Origin: an uncultured Lachnospiraceae bacterium
GTDB taxonomy: Bacteria; Bacillota_A; Clostridia; Lachnospirales; Lachnospiraceae
Direction of reading: 5' to 3'
Assembly (NCBI GenBank): GCA_949957035.1
Contig: CATLIP010000023.1
Coordinates: 1 to 14,604 of the forward strand
Length of the DNA stretch: 14,604 bases
A program made the position numbers and the translations under genes. The stretch's first letter is position 1; each line of letters starts with the position of its first letter. The notes beneath the pieces were generated by a model. It saw nothing but the letters and a program-made list of their open reading frames with translations. It was not told the origin of the DNA and did not search any database. This document shows positions 6,206 through 14,398 of the stretch, one piece after another.

Positions 6206-7930
6206 CTACTCTTCTTCAAATGCTACTTTACACTTTTTCTTATGACAAGCGATTCCATACTTTAAAATTTTATAAAACCCCGCGGCTTTTAACTCTGCGG
6301 CATACCCCGTACCTTCAATCTGCTTCATGGCATTTTCACATTCAGCAGAAAAACGTGCATCCTCAGCATATTTTATTTCAATAATCATACCGATGCCATT
6401 ATCCTCTATTTTAACAATGATATCTCCAAAACCATTACCCGTCTCCCTGTTTGACTTTACATACCAATCCGACTTAAACCCAAGGATTCCCAGCAGAATA
6501 CCATGATAAAAGTTCTCTTTGGTCGGTTTCCTGACAAAGGTATCACGAATACTAATGGTTTGTTTCAGATATTCGTCAAAGAGCCTTTCCACTTCGCCTG
6601 CTTTTCCTGTCTCCAATGCCTCGCAGAATTCTTGTAATTTTTCTCCGTCCCTTCTGGTATTTTCTTTGAACATTGCCATAATCTGCTCTGTAAAAATATT
6701 TCTAATCTCCATATTAGGTATTGCAAGCTGATAATATTTTCCATCCTGCTTCCCTCTCTGGGTCAGGTATCCGGTAGTAAAAAGAACGCTCCAGATATTA
6801 TCAATCGAATCATAAATATGGTCATAAGTCAGCTCCATGTGAATATCCTTTGTAACGATTTCACCGGCAATCAGCGCCTCAATCTCGCTTTTAGCAAAAC
6901 CTTTGTCCACTTTTTCAATAAAATATCTTACAATATCGTTCCCACTGGTATTTGACCAGTAGTCTTGCGGAGGCAAAGTCCTATTTTTTCTGAGCTTATT
7001 TACGTAACTGACCACATCCCATGGGCAATACACATCTGCATCTCCAAACCGGTATCCGTTATACCATGCTTTCATAACATCATATTTATCGCTCAAGTCA
7101 TAATACTCCAACAACTCCCGCACTTCATAGTCAGTAAATCCAAAATAGGAATCACAATCTTCATCGATGATGGAGAATATATTTGTATTATTTAATCCTG
7201 TAAAGATACTCTCTTTTGCTACCCGCAGACACCCAGTCAAAATTGCAAAATACAGACCATCGTTCGTTTTCAATACCTGTTCAAGCATATTACGCATTAA
7301 AATTATCATGCTTTCATAATAATTTTGCTCATTTGCTTTGGCAAGCGGTACATCATATTCATCAATTAGTACAATTACTCTCTCTCCATAATGTTTCTGC
7401 AACAATGCGGAAAGTGTTTTCAGGCTTCCCATCAGCACTGAATCAGGCATGATAAAGCTCTCTGTATTATTTGTATCCACCTTTATCAGTTGTTTGTACT
7501 GCTTTTTCTCAATCTCGTTTAACTGCTCACTATTTATCAGCAAATCATAGAACCTTAATGCTTCGTTTCCAATCACAGAACACATTAACGCCCTAGCGGT
7601 TGAATAATCAGCACCATTTATTCCCTTCAAGGTAATCGAAATTACAGGGAACCTTCCCATATAGGTATTACATAGCTCGGTTTCTTTGGCAATTTCCAAC
7701 CCGTCAAACAATGTTTTATCACAGCCTATTTCAAAAAAGGACTTAAACATGCTCATATTCAACGATTTACCAAAACGGCGCGGCCGCGTAAACAGATTTA
7801 CCTTGCCCCACGCATCAAGAAAATCCCGTATTAAACCAGTCTTATCCACATAATAGAAACCCTCTGAACATATTTCATCAAAAGCTTCAATACCAATTGG
7901 CAGTTTCTTTTTGTTTCGATTCTCCCCCAT
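6206..7930 (-). CDS. AAA-ATPase / PD-(D/E)XK nuclease-like protein
   Basis: A 574-aa protein. Its N-terminal part fits the predicted AAA-ATPase family (PF09820 type), with an FYYVDKTGLI segment (25-34), a modified P-loop RPRRFGKS (49-56), Walker B VIVLIDEYDVPL (185-196) and a sensor-like LTG (231-233). The C-terminal part fits the PD-(D/E)XK fold (PF08011 type), with FGDIIV (D503) and IIEIKYA (E518, K520) as catalytic-type residues. The family is abundant and often multicopy in Lachnospiraceae and Bacteroidetes. Its role is unknown; mobile-element or defence functions have been suggested by its domain make-up. The start at 7930 is chosen because AAGGAG lies 8 nt upstream; a GTG at 7939 is only 1 nt from that site. 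The gene looks AT-rich beside its neighbours and has no operon partner. Confidence 0.88.
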   Translation of the reverse strand: MGENRNKKKLPIGIEAFDEICSEGFYYVDKTGLIRDFLDAWGKVNLFTRPRRFGKSLNMSMFKSFFEIGCDKTLFDGLEIAKETELCNTYMGRFPVISITLKGINGADYSTARALMCSVIGNEALRFYDLLINSEQLNEIEKKQYKQLIKVDTNNTESFIMPDSVLMGSLKTLSALLQKHYGERVIVLIDEYDVPLAKANEQNYYESMIILMRNMLEQVLKTNDGLYFAILTGCLRVAKESIFTGLNNTNIFSIIDEDCDSYFGFTDYEVRELLEYYDLSDKYDVMKAWYNGYRFGDADVYCPWDVVSYVNKLRKNRTLPPQDYWSNTSGNDIVRYFIEKVDKGFAKSEIEALIAGEIVTKDIHMELTYDHIYDSIDNIWSVLFTTGYLTQRGKQDGKYYQLAIPNMEIRNIFTEQIMAMFKENTRRDGEKLQEFCEALETGKAGEVERLFDEYLKQTISIRDTFVRKPTKENFYHGILLGILGFKSDWYVKSNRETGNGFGDIIVKIEDNGIGMIIEIKYAEDARFSAECENAMKQIEGTGYAAELKAAGFYKILKYGIACHKKKCKVAFEEE

Positions 7931-7949
7931 ATCACACACTCCTTATCCC

Positions 7950-7964
7950 AAGGCAGTGAGCCTT
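7950..7964 (-). other. short hairpin before the AAA-ATPase gene
   Basis: AAGGC and GCCTT arms surround a 5-nt loop, a few bases upstream of the ribosome binding site of the ATPase gene. The stem is only 5 bp. On the plus strand it is followed by TTAAATTTCATTTT, so it might act as a weak terminator in that direction. No plus-strand gene is present here. Confidence 0.25.
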
Positions 7965-8021
7965 TTAAATTTCATTTTACCATAATCATTCCGACAGTTC
8001 TATAAAAAGTGCAGAATATCC

Positions 8022-9314
8022 CTACTCCGGAATCGGAATCATGATTTTCAGCACGAACTTCCCGTCCTTCGCCTTCACCGTACACTGCCCGTCGTACTTT
8101 TCCGCAGCTTTTCGGATATTCGACAACCCGAACCCGTGTAAAAAAGTATCTTCCTTGCTGGTCCTTCCATCCCCCGGCCCGTCAAGCAGCATATTATTTT
8201 CCACAGCCACCACCAACATATCATGAATCCTGGCGGCTTTTGCCGTAATGAGCCGCATGCTCTCGGAAACCTTCTCGCTGGCTTCAATAGCGTTGTCCAG
8301 CGCATTTCCGAAAATAGTGCTGATATCCAGCGGTTCTATGAATCCGCCCGCCTCAAACCGGATAGCCGCCTGGAAATCAATCTGTTTCTCCCGCGCTTTC
8401 CTTAACTTATCCCGGATAATGATATCCAGAAAATCATTTCCCGTATGGTAGTAGGCTTCATAATCTTCCAACTCTTCCTTCAGTTTTTCAATGGACGCCC
8501 CCACCTCCTGAGAATGTCCGTCCTGGGCCTGCAGTACAAGAAGGTGGTTCTTCATGTCATGGTAAATGCTCCTCACACGCTCTTCTTCATCCACTTTGTC
8601 TTGAATATACGCAAGCTCCATGCTAAGCCTTCGCGCACCGTACTCCACCTTCCGCGCATTGCTGATATATGCCGCCAGATAAATTCCGCCGAAGCTTGAG
8701 AATATCGCCGCCCCGCAGATAGGGTAAACGATTGCCATCTCCTCCGGCATAAAATAGATAATCGTGAAAATGGATACCACAGGGGCAATCAAAAGGCTAT
8801 CCACGAGCATCCACATTTTCACCGTAAGCTCTTTGATAATCTGTATTAGATATTTCCGCAGGACGAACCACGCCGTAAGCCAAAACAACAGCCTAAGAAG
8901 AAGAGCGCAGGTATGGATAAAGGTGCTTACAAGCCATGTTTCCTGTGTCCATCCTTCATAGGTGGAATCCGGGGCGTCCGTAAGCCAGAAAAATAGTCTT
9001 AACCCAGTATCTTCCATCAGATAATTTACGGCAATGACAGCCGGGTAAAACACCATCAGAGCCGTCAGCTTCTCCATCCACCCGCCCCGGTAAAATAACG
9101 CGATATATGGGATAAAGCCAAGCAGCGGCAAAAGGATGCTTGCAAGGTCGTTGGAAAATACCACCACGTTAAACAGAAGCGGGCATAAGAGGAACGCCGC
9201 CGCCCGTACCGCCGGGTTGTCCCGCATTGGCAGGAGGCTTTGGAACATCAAAAAGATTACAGAGGCATTTCCCCACCGCAGCAGGAAAGAGACAACGTCC
9301 AAGAACCGTATCAT
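8022..9314 (-). CDS. sensor histidine kinase, GHKL (AgrC-like) class
   Basis: A 430-aa membrane sensor kinase. About five or six hydrophobic segments lie in residues 5-215 with no obvious extracellular domain, then a helical linker (about 220-250), the dimerisation/phosphoacceptor motif YHDMKNHLL (251-259, H252), the N box NALDNAIEA (337-345) and the G box HGFGLSNI (393-400). The class usually senses peptides or envelope signals and phosphorylates a LytTR response regulator. Its start at 9314 shares ATGA with the stop of the regulator gene, a 4-bp overlap that implies coupled translation. No agrB- or agrD-like gene is seen nearby, so the signal is unknown. Reading from an upstream ATG at 9452 would only extend into the regulator gene and is rejected. 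Confidence 0.92.
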   Translation of the reverse strand: MIRFLDVVSFLLRWGNASVIFLMFQSLLPMRDNPAVRAAAFLLCPLLFNVVVFSNDLASILLPLLGFIPYIALFYRGGWMEKLTALMVFYPAVIAVNYLMEDTGLRLFFWLTDAPDSTYEGWTQETWLVSTFIHTCALLLRLLFWLTAWFVLRKYLIQIIKELTVKMWMLVDSLLIAPVVSIFTIIYFMPEEMAIVYPICGAAIFSSFGGIYLAAYISNARKVEYGARRLSMELAYIQDKVDEEERVRSIYHDMKNHLLVLQAQDGHSQEVGASIEKLKEELEDYEAYYHTGNDFLDIIIRDKLRKAREKQIDFQAAIRFEAGGFIEPLDISTIFGNALDNAIEASEKVSESMRLITAKAARIHDMLVVAVENNMLLDGPGDGRTSKEDTFLHGFGLSNIRKAAEKYDGQCTVKAKDGKFVLKIMIPIPE

Positions 9315-10021
9315 AGCATATCCCCCCAATATTCTGTAAGATGCTCCATAAATTCCTTTCTTTTCGGCTGGCTGATGGCAAGGGTCTCTCCTGTAATCAG
9401 CGTAATCTCTAATTTTCTGGCCACTTTCACATAAGCCAGATTTACCAGACATCCGCTATGGCACCGCACAAAGCCATGGGGCGCTAATTCCTGGGCGATC
9501 TCCTTCATGCTCCGGTAACAGATGATATTCTCCTGTTCAGAATGGAATAACAGGTTCCGGTTAAATGTCTCCACGTAACGAAGGCTGTTCAGCAGGATTT
9601 TGTATCTCCCGGAGTCATTATTTACCACAATAAATGGGCTTTCCTCCTTCCGGCGGCGCAGAAGAAACCTGTCCAACTCGTCCCGTAAGCGGGCGTATTT
9701 TAAAGGCTTAATGATGTAGTCCAACGCCTGATACTTGTACCCTTTAAGCCCATGCTGGGTCAGTGTGGTCAGGAAGATGACGCCCACCTTCTCGTCCATT
9801 TCCCGCAGACGCTTTGCCGCCCTAAGGCCGTCCACCAGCTTCATCTGGATATCCAGAAAAATAAGGTCGATGGTGGTATCGTATTTCTCAATCAGTTCCA
9901 GGCCGTCATAGTAAACGGTAATCTTGATTTCCTCGCTCTTTTCCAGCTCGTATTGGTGGATGAGGGCGGTCAGGGAATCCACAAGGGAACGTTCATCGTC
10001 GCAGATTGCTATGTGTATCAT
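9311..10021 (-). CDS. LytTR-family response regulator
   Basis: A 236-aa two-domain regulator. The receiver domain (1-122) has the acidic pocket D8 D9, phosphoacceptor D57 in FLDIQM, T85 and K105. The DNA-binding LytTR domain (about 128-232) contains RYVETFNRNLLFH and the FVRCHSGCLVNLAYV motif. Activated dimers of this family bind pairs of direct repeats upstream of targets. The start at 10021 has AGGAG 9 nt upstream and sits 20 bp after the radA stop, so the regulator is probably co-transcribed with radA. The partner kinase follows with a 4-bp overlap. Target genes cannot be told from the window. Confidence 0.94.
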   Translation of the reverse strand: MIHIAICDDERSLVDSLTALIHQYELEKSEEIKITVYYDGLELIEKYDTTIDLIFLDIQMKLVDGLRAAKRLREMDEKVGVIFLTTLTQHGLKGYKYQALDYIIKPLKYARLRDELDRFLLRRRKEESPFIVVNNDSGRYKILLNSLRYVETFNRNLLFHSEQENIICYRSMKEIAQELAPHGFVRCHSGCLVNLAYVKVARKLEITLITGETLAISQPKRKEFMEHLTEYWGDML

Positions 10022-10041
10022 TGTATCCGTCTCCTTTCACA

Positions 10042-11400
10042 TCACAGTCCGACGCTGATTGCCTCCCCCACGCTCTTTACGCCGATGATCCGCATACCCT
10101 CCACCTTTCCTACTGTCTTTACAGACACTTCCGGAAGGATGCAGGTAGTAAATCCCAGTTTCTTTGCCTCTGACACCCGCTGCTCCGGCATGGACACCGC
10201 CCGCACTTCGCCGCTTAACCCCACTTCGCCGAACACGATGACCTCCTCCGCAATGGGACGGTTCTTATAGCTGGATGCAATCGCCAGCACGATCCCTAAG
10301 TCTGCCGCCGGCTCATTTAACCGGATTCCCCCCGCGATATTGACATAGGCGTCATAGCCTGACAGAGGCAGCCCCAGCCTTTTTTCCAGTACCGCCATCA
10401 GAAGGTTGACCCGGTTGTAGTCAAGCCCCGCCGCCGTCCTTCTGGGCATTCCGAAATTGGTCTTGCACACCAACGCCTGAATCTCCATGAGCATAGGGCG
10501 CGTTCCTTCTATTGCGCAGGCGACCACAGAGCCGGACGCATGTTCCGGCTTGCCGCTCAGCATGAACTCCGACGGATTCTTGACTTCCGTAAGCCCTTCT
10601 TTTCGCATCTCGAACACGCCGATTTCATTGGTGGAGCCGAAACGGTTCTTTACGCCCCTCAAGATACGGTAGGAAGCATGGCGGTCGCCCTCGAAATATA
10701 AGACCGTATCCACCATATGCTCCAGCACCCTAGGGCCTGCTACCGTACCTTCTTTGGTCACATGTCCCACAATGAAGATGGAGATAGAAAGTCCCTTGGC
10801 AAGCTGCATGAAAATATTGGTGGATTCCCGCACCTGGGAAACGCTTCCCGGCGCAGAGCCTACCTCTTCGTTATACATGGTCTGTATGGAATCAATCACC
10901 ACCATGTCCGGCTTCTGCTGTTCGATGATTCCCCGGATGATATCAAGGCTTGTCTCGCACAGAAGGTAAAGGTTATCCGTAAATTCTCCCATGCGGTTTG
11001 CCCTGAGCTTTATCTGTTTTAAGGATTCTTCTCCGGATATGTAGAGCAGTTTCCTCCCTGCCGCCGAAAGACGCTGGCAGACTTGCAGTAAAAGGGTGGA
11101 CTTGCCGATTCCCGGGTCGCCGCCCACCAATACCAGCGAGCCTTTCACGATTCCCCCGCCTAATACCCGGTTCAGCTCCTCGATGCCGGTGTCCATGCGG
11201 TCGTCCTCGTCCGCCTCAATGCCGGACAGGGTAACGACTTGGGCGTCCTTTTGCTCCTTTACTGCCTTTGCTGAGGCAGGACTCACTTTTTCCTCCACAA
11301 ATGTATTCCACTCCTTACATGCCGGACACTGCCCCAGCCATTTCGACTCTTCATGCCCGCAGTTCTGGCAGAAATACACGCTCTTCTTTGCTTTTGCCAT
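10042..11400 (-). CDS. radA: DNA repair protein RadA
   Basis: A 452-aa RecA-like ATPase that drives branch migration during homologous recombination and helps process stalled or broken forks. It has the N-terminal zinc finger (C11, C14, C25, C28), Walker A GGDPGIGKST (93-102), Walker B VVIDSI (167-172), the RadA signature KNRFG (251-255), and a C-terminal Lon protease-like domain (about 285-452) with GGIRLNEPAADLGI. The length and domain order are as in the family. The start at 11400 has AAGGAG 7 nt upstream. An intrinsic terminator ends 21 bp before the start codon, so its transcription must come from readthrough or from a promoter inside the gene upstream. A LytTR regulator gene follows 20 bp downstream. 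Confidence 0.97.
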   Translation of the reverse strand: MAKAKKSVYFCQNCGHEESKWLGQCPACKEWNTFVEEKVSPASAKAVKEQKDAQVVTLSGIEADEDDRMDTGIEELNRVLGGGIVKGSLVLVGGDPGIGKSTLLLQVCQRLSAAGRKLLYISGEESLKQIKLRANRMGEFTDNLYLLCETSLDIIRGIIEQQKPDMVVIDSIQTMYNEEVGSAPGSVSQVRESTNIFMQLAKGLSISIFIVGHVTKEGTVAGPRVLEHMVDTVLYFEGDRHASYRILRGVKNRFGSTNEIGVFEMRKEGLTEVKNPSEFMLSGKPEHASGSVVACAIEGTRPMLMEIQALVCKTNFGMPRRTAAGLDYNRVNLLMAVLEKRLGLPLSGYDAYVNIAGGIRLNEPAADLGIVLAIASSYKNRPIAEEVIVFGEVGLSGEVRAVSMPEQRVSEAKKLGFTTCILPEVSVKTVGKVEGMRIIGVKSVGEAISVGL

Positions 11401-11421
11401 ATTTGCACTCCTTTTATGCCT

Positions 11422-11448
11422 AAAAAAGGAGCCGCTTTTTGCAGCCCC
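11422..11448 (-). terminator. intrinsic terminator between the 138-aa gene and radA
   Basis: On the minus strand GGGGCTGC, loop AAAAA, GCGGCTCC, then TTTTTT. The 8-bp stem (two G-T positions pair as wobbles in RNA) can be lengthened by A/T pairs with the flanking AAGA. This is a textbook rho-independent terminator, placed right after the stop of the 138-aa gene (11460) and 21 bp before the radA start. Confidence 0.85.
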
Positions 11449-11459
11449 TCTTATTGAAA

Positions 11460-11876
11460 TTATGATTTTCTGACTACCTTTACTTCCACGCTGCGCTCCG
11501 GCTCAAGTTCTGCGCTGACGCTCAGCTTTCCGCTCAAATTCGTCTTCATGACCCCAACGTTGATCCCGTCCATATACACCTCGTATTCGCTGTCTGCCCC
11601 AAGTTCCAGCGTAAACTGTGCATCCTTCGTCCCGGACACCTTGAAAGAAACCGTATCTTCATCTGCCAAAAAATTCTCTACAGCGGTTCCCGGAACTGAC
11701 TCATATACAAACATGCCGTTCTTCTCCAACTTGGTAATCTCAGCAAAAGTCTTCACCTTGTAAATATCGCCCTGAAAATCATATCCGTCAAGCTTCGTCT
11801 TGCTTGCCAGCGTATAGTCTCCAAAACTTAGGGTGCCGTCTCCTTCAGTCCTTAACAATTCTTTCACTGCTGCCAT
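11460..11876 (-). CDS. conserved 138-aa protein between clpC and radA, unknown function
   Basis: No signal peptide or membrane segment is seen. The N-terminal part (MAAVKELLRTEGDGTLSFG, then YTLASKTKLDGYDFQG) leads into a helix-like stretch with KVKTFAEITKLEKNGMFVYESVPGT. The C-terminal part is rich in predicted strands and includes YEVYMDGINVGVMKTNLSGK, recalling small beta-sandwich or PEGA-like modules. I recall similar Lachnospiraceae proteins being labelled endosialidase by automatic annotation, without support from any motif I can see, so I do not use that name. The start at 11876 has AGGAGG 10 nt upstream. The gap to clpC is 39 bp without a hairpin, so it is probably the last gene of the clpC transcript, closed by the terminator at 11422. 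Confidence 0.85.
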   Translation of the reverse strand: MAAVKELLRTEGDGTLSFGDYTLASKTKLDGYDFQGDIYKVKTFAEITKLEKNGMFVYESVPGTAVENFLADEDTVSFKVSGTKDAQFTLELGADSEYEVYMDGINVGVMKTNLSGKLSVSAELEPERSVEVKVVRKS

Positions 11877-11915
11877 ATTTATCTCTCCTCCTGAGGTTCT
11901 TCTTTTGTACCCCTA

Positions 11916-14372
11916 TTATATCTCAATTTCGTCTGGATTTGTAGTCTTTGGTATAAATTTTATTTCTTTTTTAGACAGTCCGACCACCACTTCCGAATCC
12001 CTTAAAACCTCTCCGTTCAGGATTGCTTCCGCAAGCCCGTCTTCTAACTGGTTCTGCACTGCGCGGCGCAGCGGGCGGGCGCCGTACTTCTGGTCCGTAC
12101 CTGTCTCCACAATGTGTTTCTTTACCGAATCGCGTATGGCAAGGCGGATTCCAAGCTGCTCTTCTGCCCGGGCCGTAAATTCCTTGCACAACAGGCCCAC
12201 GATTTTCTTCATCTGTTCTGCATTCAGCGGGTGGAATACCAGAATCTCGTCAATCCGGTTCAAAAACTCCGGACGGAAAATCAGTTTAATCTCCTTCATG
12301 ACATTTCCCTTCATCCGCTTATAGTCTCCTGCCGCGTCTTCTTTGACGTTGAAGCCTAGTTTCTTAGGGTCGATAATGGTCTGTGCGCCGGCATTGCTGG
12401 TCATGATGATGACGGTATTACGGAAATCTACCTTCCTCCCCTGAGAATCCGTAATATGCCCGTCGTCCAATACCTGCAGCAGGATATTGAATACGTCCGG
12501 GTGTGCCTTCTCGATTTCGTCGAAAAGAATCACAGAGTAGGGCCTTCTTCTCACCCGCTCGCTTAACTGCCCGCCGTCGTCATGTCCGATGTATCCCGGA
12601 GGCGCCCCAATCATCTTGGCAACGCTGTGTTTCTCCATATACTCCGACATGTCTACCCTTATCATGGACTCTTCATTTCCGAAGAGGGCTTCTGCCAGCG
12701 CCTTAGAAAGCTCCGTCTTTCCGACACCGGTAGGTCCAAGGAACAGGAAGGAGCCGATGGGGCGTTTCGGGTCTTTCAGTCCCACCCTTCCCCGCTTGAT
12801 TGCCTTCGCAACTGCGGTAACAGCCTCGTCCTGCCCGATCACCCGCTGATGGAGCACTTTTTCTAACTTGTTAAGCCTTACGCTCTCCGTCTCGGCAAGC
12901 CTTTGCACCGGGATCTTCGTCCACTGGGACACAACTTCTGCAATGTCTTCCTCTGTGACGGAAAGCTGCCGTTCCTGATTCTTCTTGTGGAAACGTTTCT
13001 TTACCTGAGAGAGCTTCTTCTCTGCCGCTTCCTGCTCCTTGTGGATGCGGGCTGCCTCCGGAATATCTCCGCCTCGGATTGCCTCCTCTAACGCCGCGGT
13101 CAATTCCTCCACTTCTGCTTCCATCCCGGCGATATTGTCCGGAACCTTGAATCCCCGCAGGCTTACCTTGGAACATGCCTCGTCCAGTACGTCGATTGCC
13201 TTATCGGGCAGGAAACGGTCGTTCACGTAACGGCTCGCCAGTTTTACGGCAGCCTCTAACGCAGTCTCTTCAATCTCTACGCTGTGGTGGTCTTCATATC
13301 TCTTTTTCAGCCCTTTCAGGATGTCAAGGCAGTGGTCTTCGGTAGGTTCTTCCACAGTGACCGGCTGGAACCTGCGTTCCAACGCCGCGTCTTTTTCCAG
13401 ATATTTTCGGTATTCTGTGATGGTCGTAGCGCCGATTAGCTGTACTTCACCTCTGGCAAGGGATGGTTTCATGATATTGGATGCGTTAATCGCCCCTTCT
13501 GCGCCTCCCGCGCCGATGATGGTATGCACCTCGTCCAGAAACAGAATAACGTTCCCGGCGGACTTCACTTCCTGCAGCAGACGCTTCATCCGCTCTTCAA
13601 ATTCCCCCCGGTATTTGGAACCGGCAATCATCCCGGCTAAGTCCATGGTCAGGATGCGCTTATCCTTCATCCCTTCCGGCACGTTCCCGGCGGCAATCCG
13701 GGACGCAAGCCCTTCAATCACAGCCGTCTTCCCGACTCCCGGCTCCCCCACAAGGCAAGGGTTATTCTTGGTTCTTCTGCTCAGCACTTGAATCAAGCGG
13801 TTGATTTCCGACTCCCTTCCGATGACCGGGTCAAGCCGCCCTTCTTCTGCCTGTGCGGTCAGGTCGGTGCCGAACTGCTCTAACATCCCTTCCCGTTTCC
13901 TGCCGCCGCCCGCAAGCATCTCCTCCTGATATTCCTTGGGATCACCCCCGAGGACAGAGAAGATGTCCTGATAGATTTTCTGCATATTGATATTCAGAGT
14001 CAGCAGTATCCGGGTCGCCACACAGTCGGGATCCCTGAGAAGGGCAAGGAGCATATGCTCTGTCCCTATCTTGTCTGACCGGAAATGAGCTGCCTCTGCC
14101 TTGCTTTCTTCCAGAATGTACGTAAGCCTGGGGCTCGTCTCCGGGTGGTGCGCCACAGCCGTCTCTCCTACCGGGCATACCAGTTCGTCCACGACTTTTC
14201 GGATGCTCTCTTCGTCTACCCCGTTCATGCCAAGCACCTGGCCTGCAACGCCGGTATAGACTTCCCGAAGCCCTAAGAGCAGGTGCTCCGTCCCCACGTA
14301 GGGGTGGTTGAGCTTCCTTGCCGTATCCCTCGCTATCTTCAATACCTTGTTCGCCTGTTCCGTATAATTCAT
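11916..14372 (-). CDS. clpC: ATP-dependent Clp protease ATP-binding subunit ClpC
   Basis: An 818-aa class I Hsp100 unfoldase that feeds proteins to ClpP. It has the double Clp N-domain repeat (about 1-145, with VGTEHLLLGL at 26-35 and IGTEHMLLAL at 102-111), AAA1 Walker A GEPGVGKT (209-216) and Walker B ILFLDE (276-281), a UVR-like middle region (about 415-460, AIRGGDIPEAARIHKEQEAAEKKL split over the coiled middle domain), AAA2 Walker A GPTGVGKT (546-553) and Walker B VILFDE (614-619), the ClpP-binding loop LGF (672-674) and a ClpB-D2-type end. The middle domain and length point to ClpC, not ClpA, ClpB or ClpE. The start at 14372 has AAAGGA 5 nt upstream. A GntR-type gene ends 26 bp upstream; there is no ctsR, mcsA or mcsB in that place. 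Confidence 0.96.
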   Translation of the reverse strand: MNYTEQANKVLKIARDTARKLNHPYVGTEHLLLGLREVYTGVAGQVLGMNGVDEESIRKVVDELVCPVGETAVAHHPETSPRLTYILEESKAEAAHFRSDKIGTEHMLLALLRDPDCVATRILLTLNINMQKIYQDIFSVLGGDPKEYQEEMLAGGGRKREGMLEQFGTDLTAQAEEGRLDPVIGRESEINRLIQVLSRRTKNNPCLVGEPGVGKTAVIEGLASRIAAGNVPEGMKDKRILTMDLAGMIAGSKYRGEFEERMKRLLQEVKSAGNVILFLDEVHTIIGAGGAEGAINASNIMKPSLARGEVQLIGATTITEYRKYLEKDAALERRFQPVTVEEPTEDHCLDILKGLKKRYEDHHSVEIEETALEAAVKLASRYVNDRFLPDKAIDVLDEACSKVSLRGFKVPDNIAGMEAEVEELTAALEEAIRGGDIPEAARIHKEQEAAEKKLSQVKKRFHKKNQERQLSVTEEDIAEVVSQWTKIPVQRLAETESVRLNKLEKVLHQRVIGQDEAVTAVAKAIKRGRVGLKDPKRPIGSFLFLGPTGVGKTELSKALAEALFGNEESMIRVDMSEYMEKHSVAKMIGAPPGYIGHDDGGQLSERVRRRPYSVILFDEIEKAHPDVFNILLQVLDDGHITDSQGRKVDFRNTVIIMTSNAGAQTIIDPKKLGFNVKEDAAGDYKRMKGNVMKEIKLIFRPEFLNRIDEILVFHPLNAEQMKKIVGLLCKEFTARAEEQLGIRLAIRDSVKKHIVETGTDQKYGARPLRRAVQNQLEDGLAEAILNGEVLRDSEVVVGLSKKEIKFIPKTTNPDEIEI

Positions 14373-14398
14373 GAATGTCCTTTCCTTTCCTTGTTCTG

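Noticed and set aside
9752..10270. A 172-aa plus-strand open frame across the regulator-radA junction
   Set aside because: It is antisense to two genes with clear family motifs, and shows no family motif itself.
13321..13791. A 156-aa plus-strand open frame opposite clpC
   Set aside because: It is an antisense shadow of the AAA1 domain; Ser/Pro-rich composition and no domain.
14373..14398. A CtsR-type heptad operator or a CIRCE element before clpC
   Set aside because: The 26-bp gap holds only the ribosome binding site; no GGTCAAA-type repeats or CIRCE inverted repeat are seen there.
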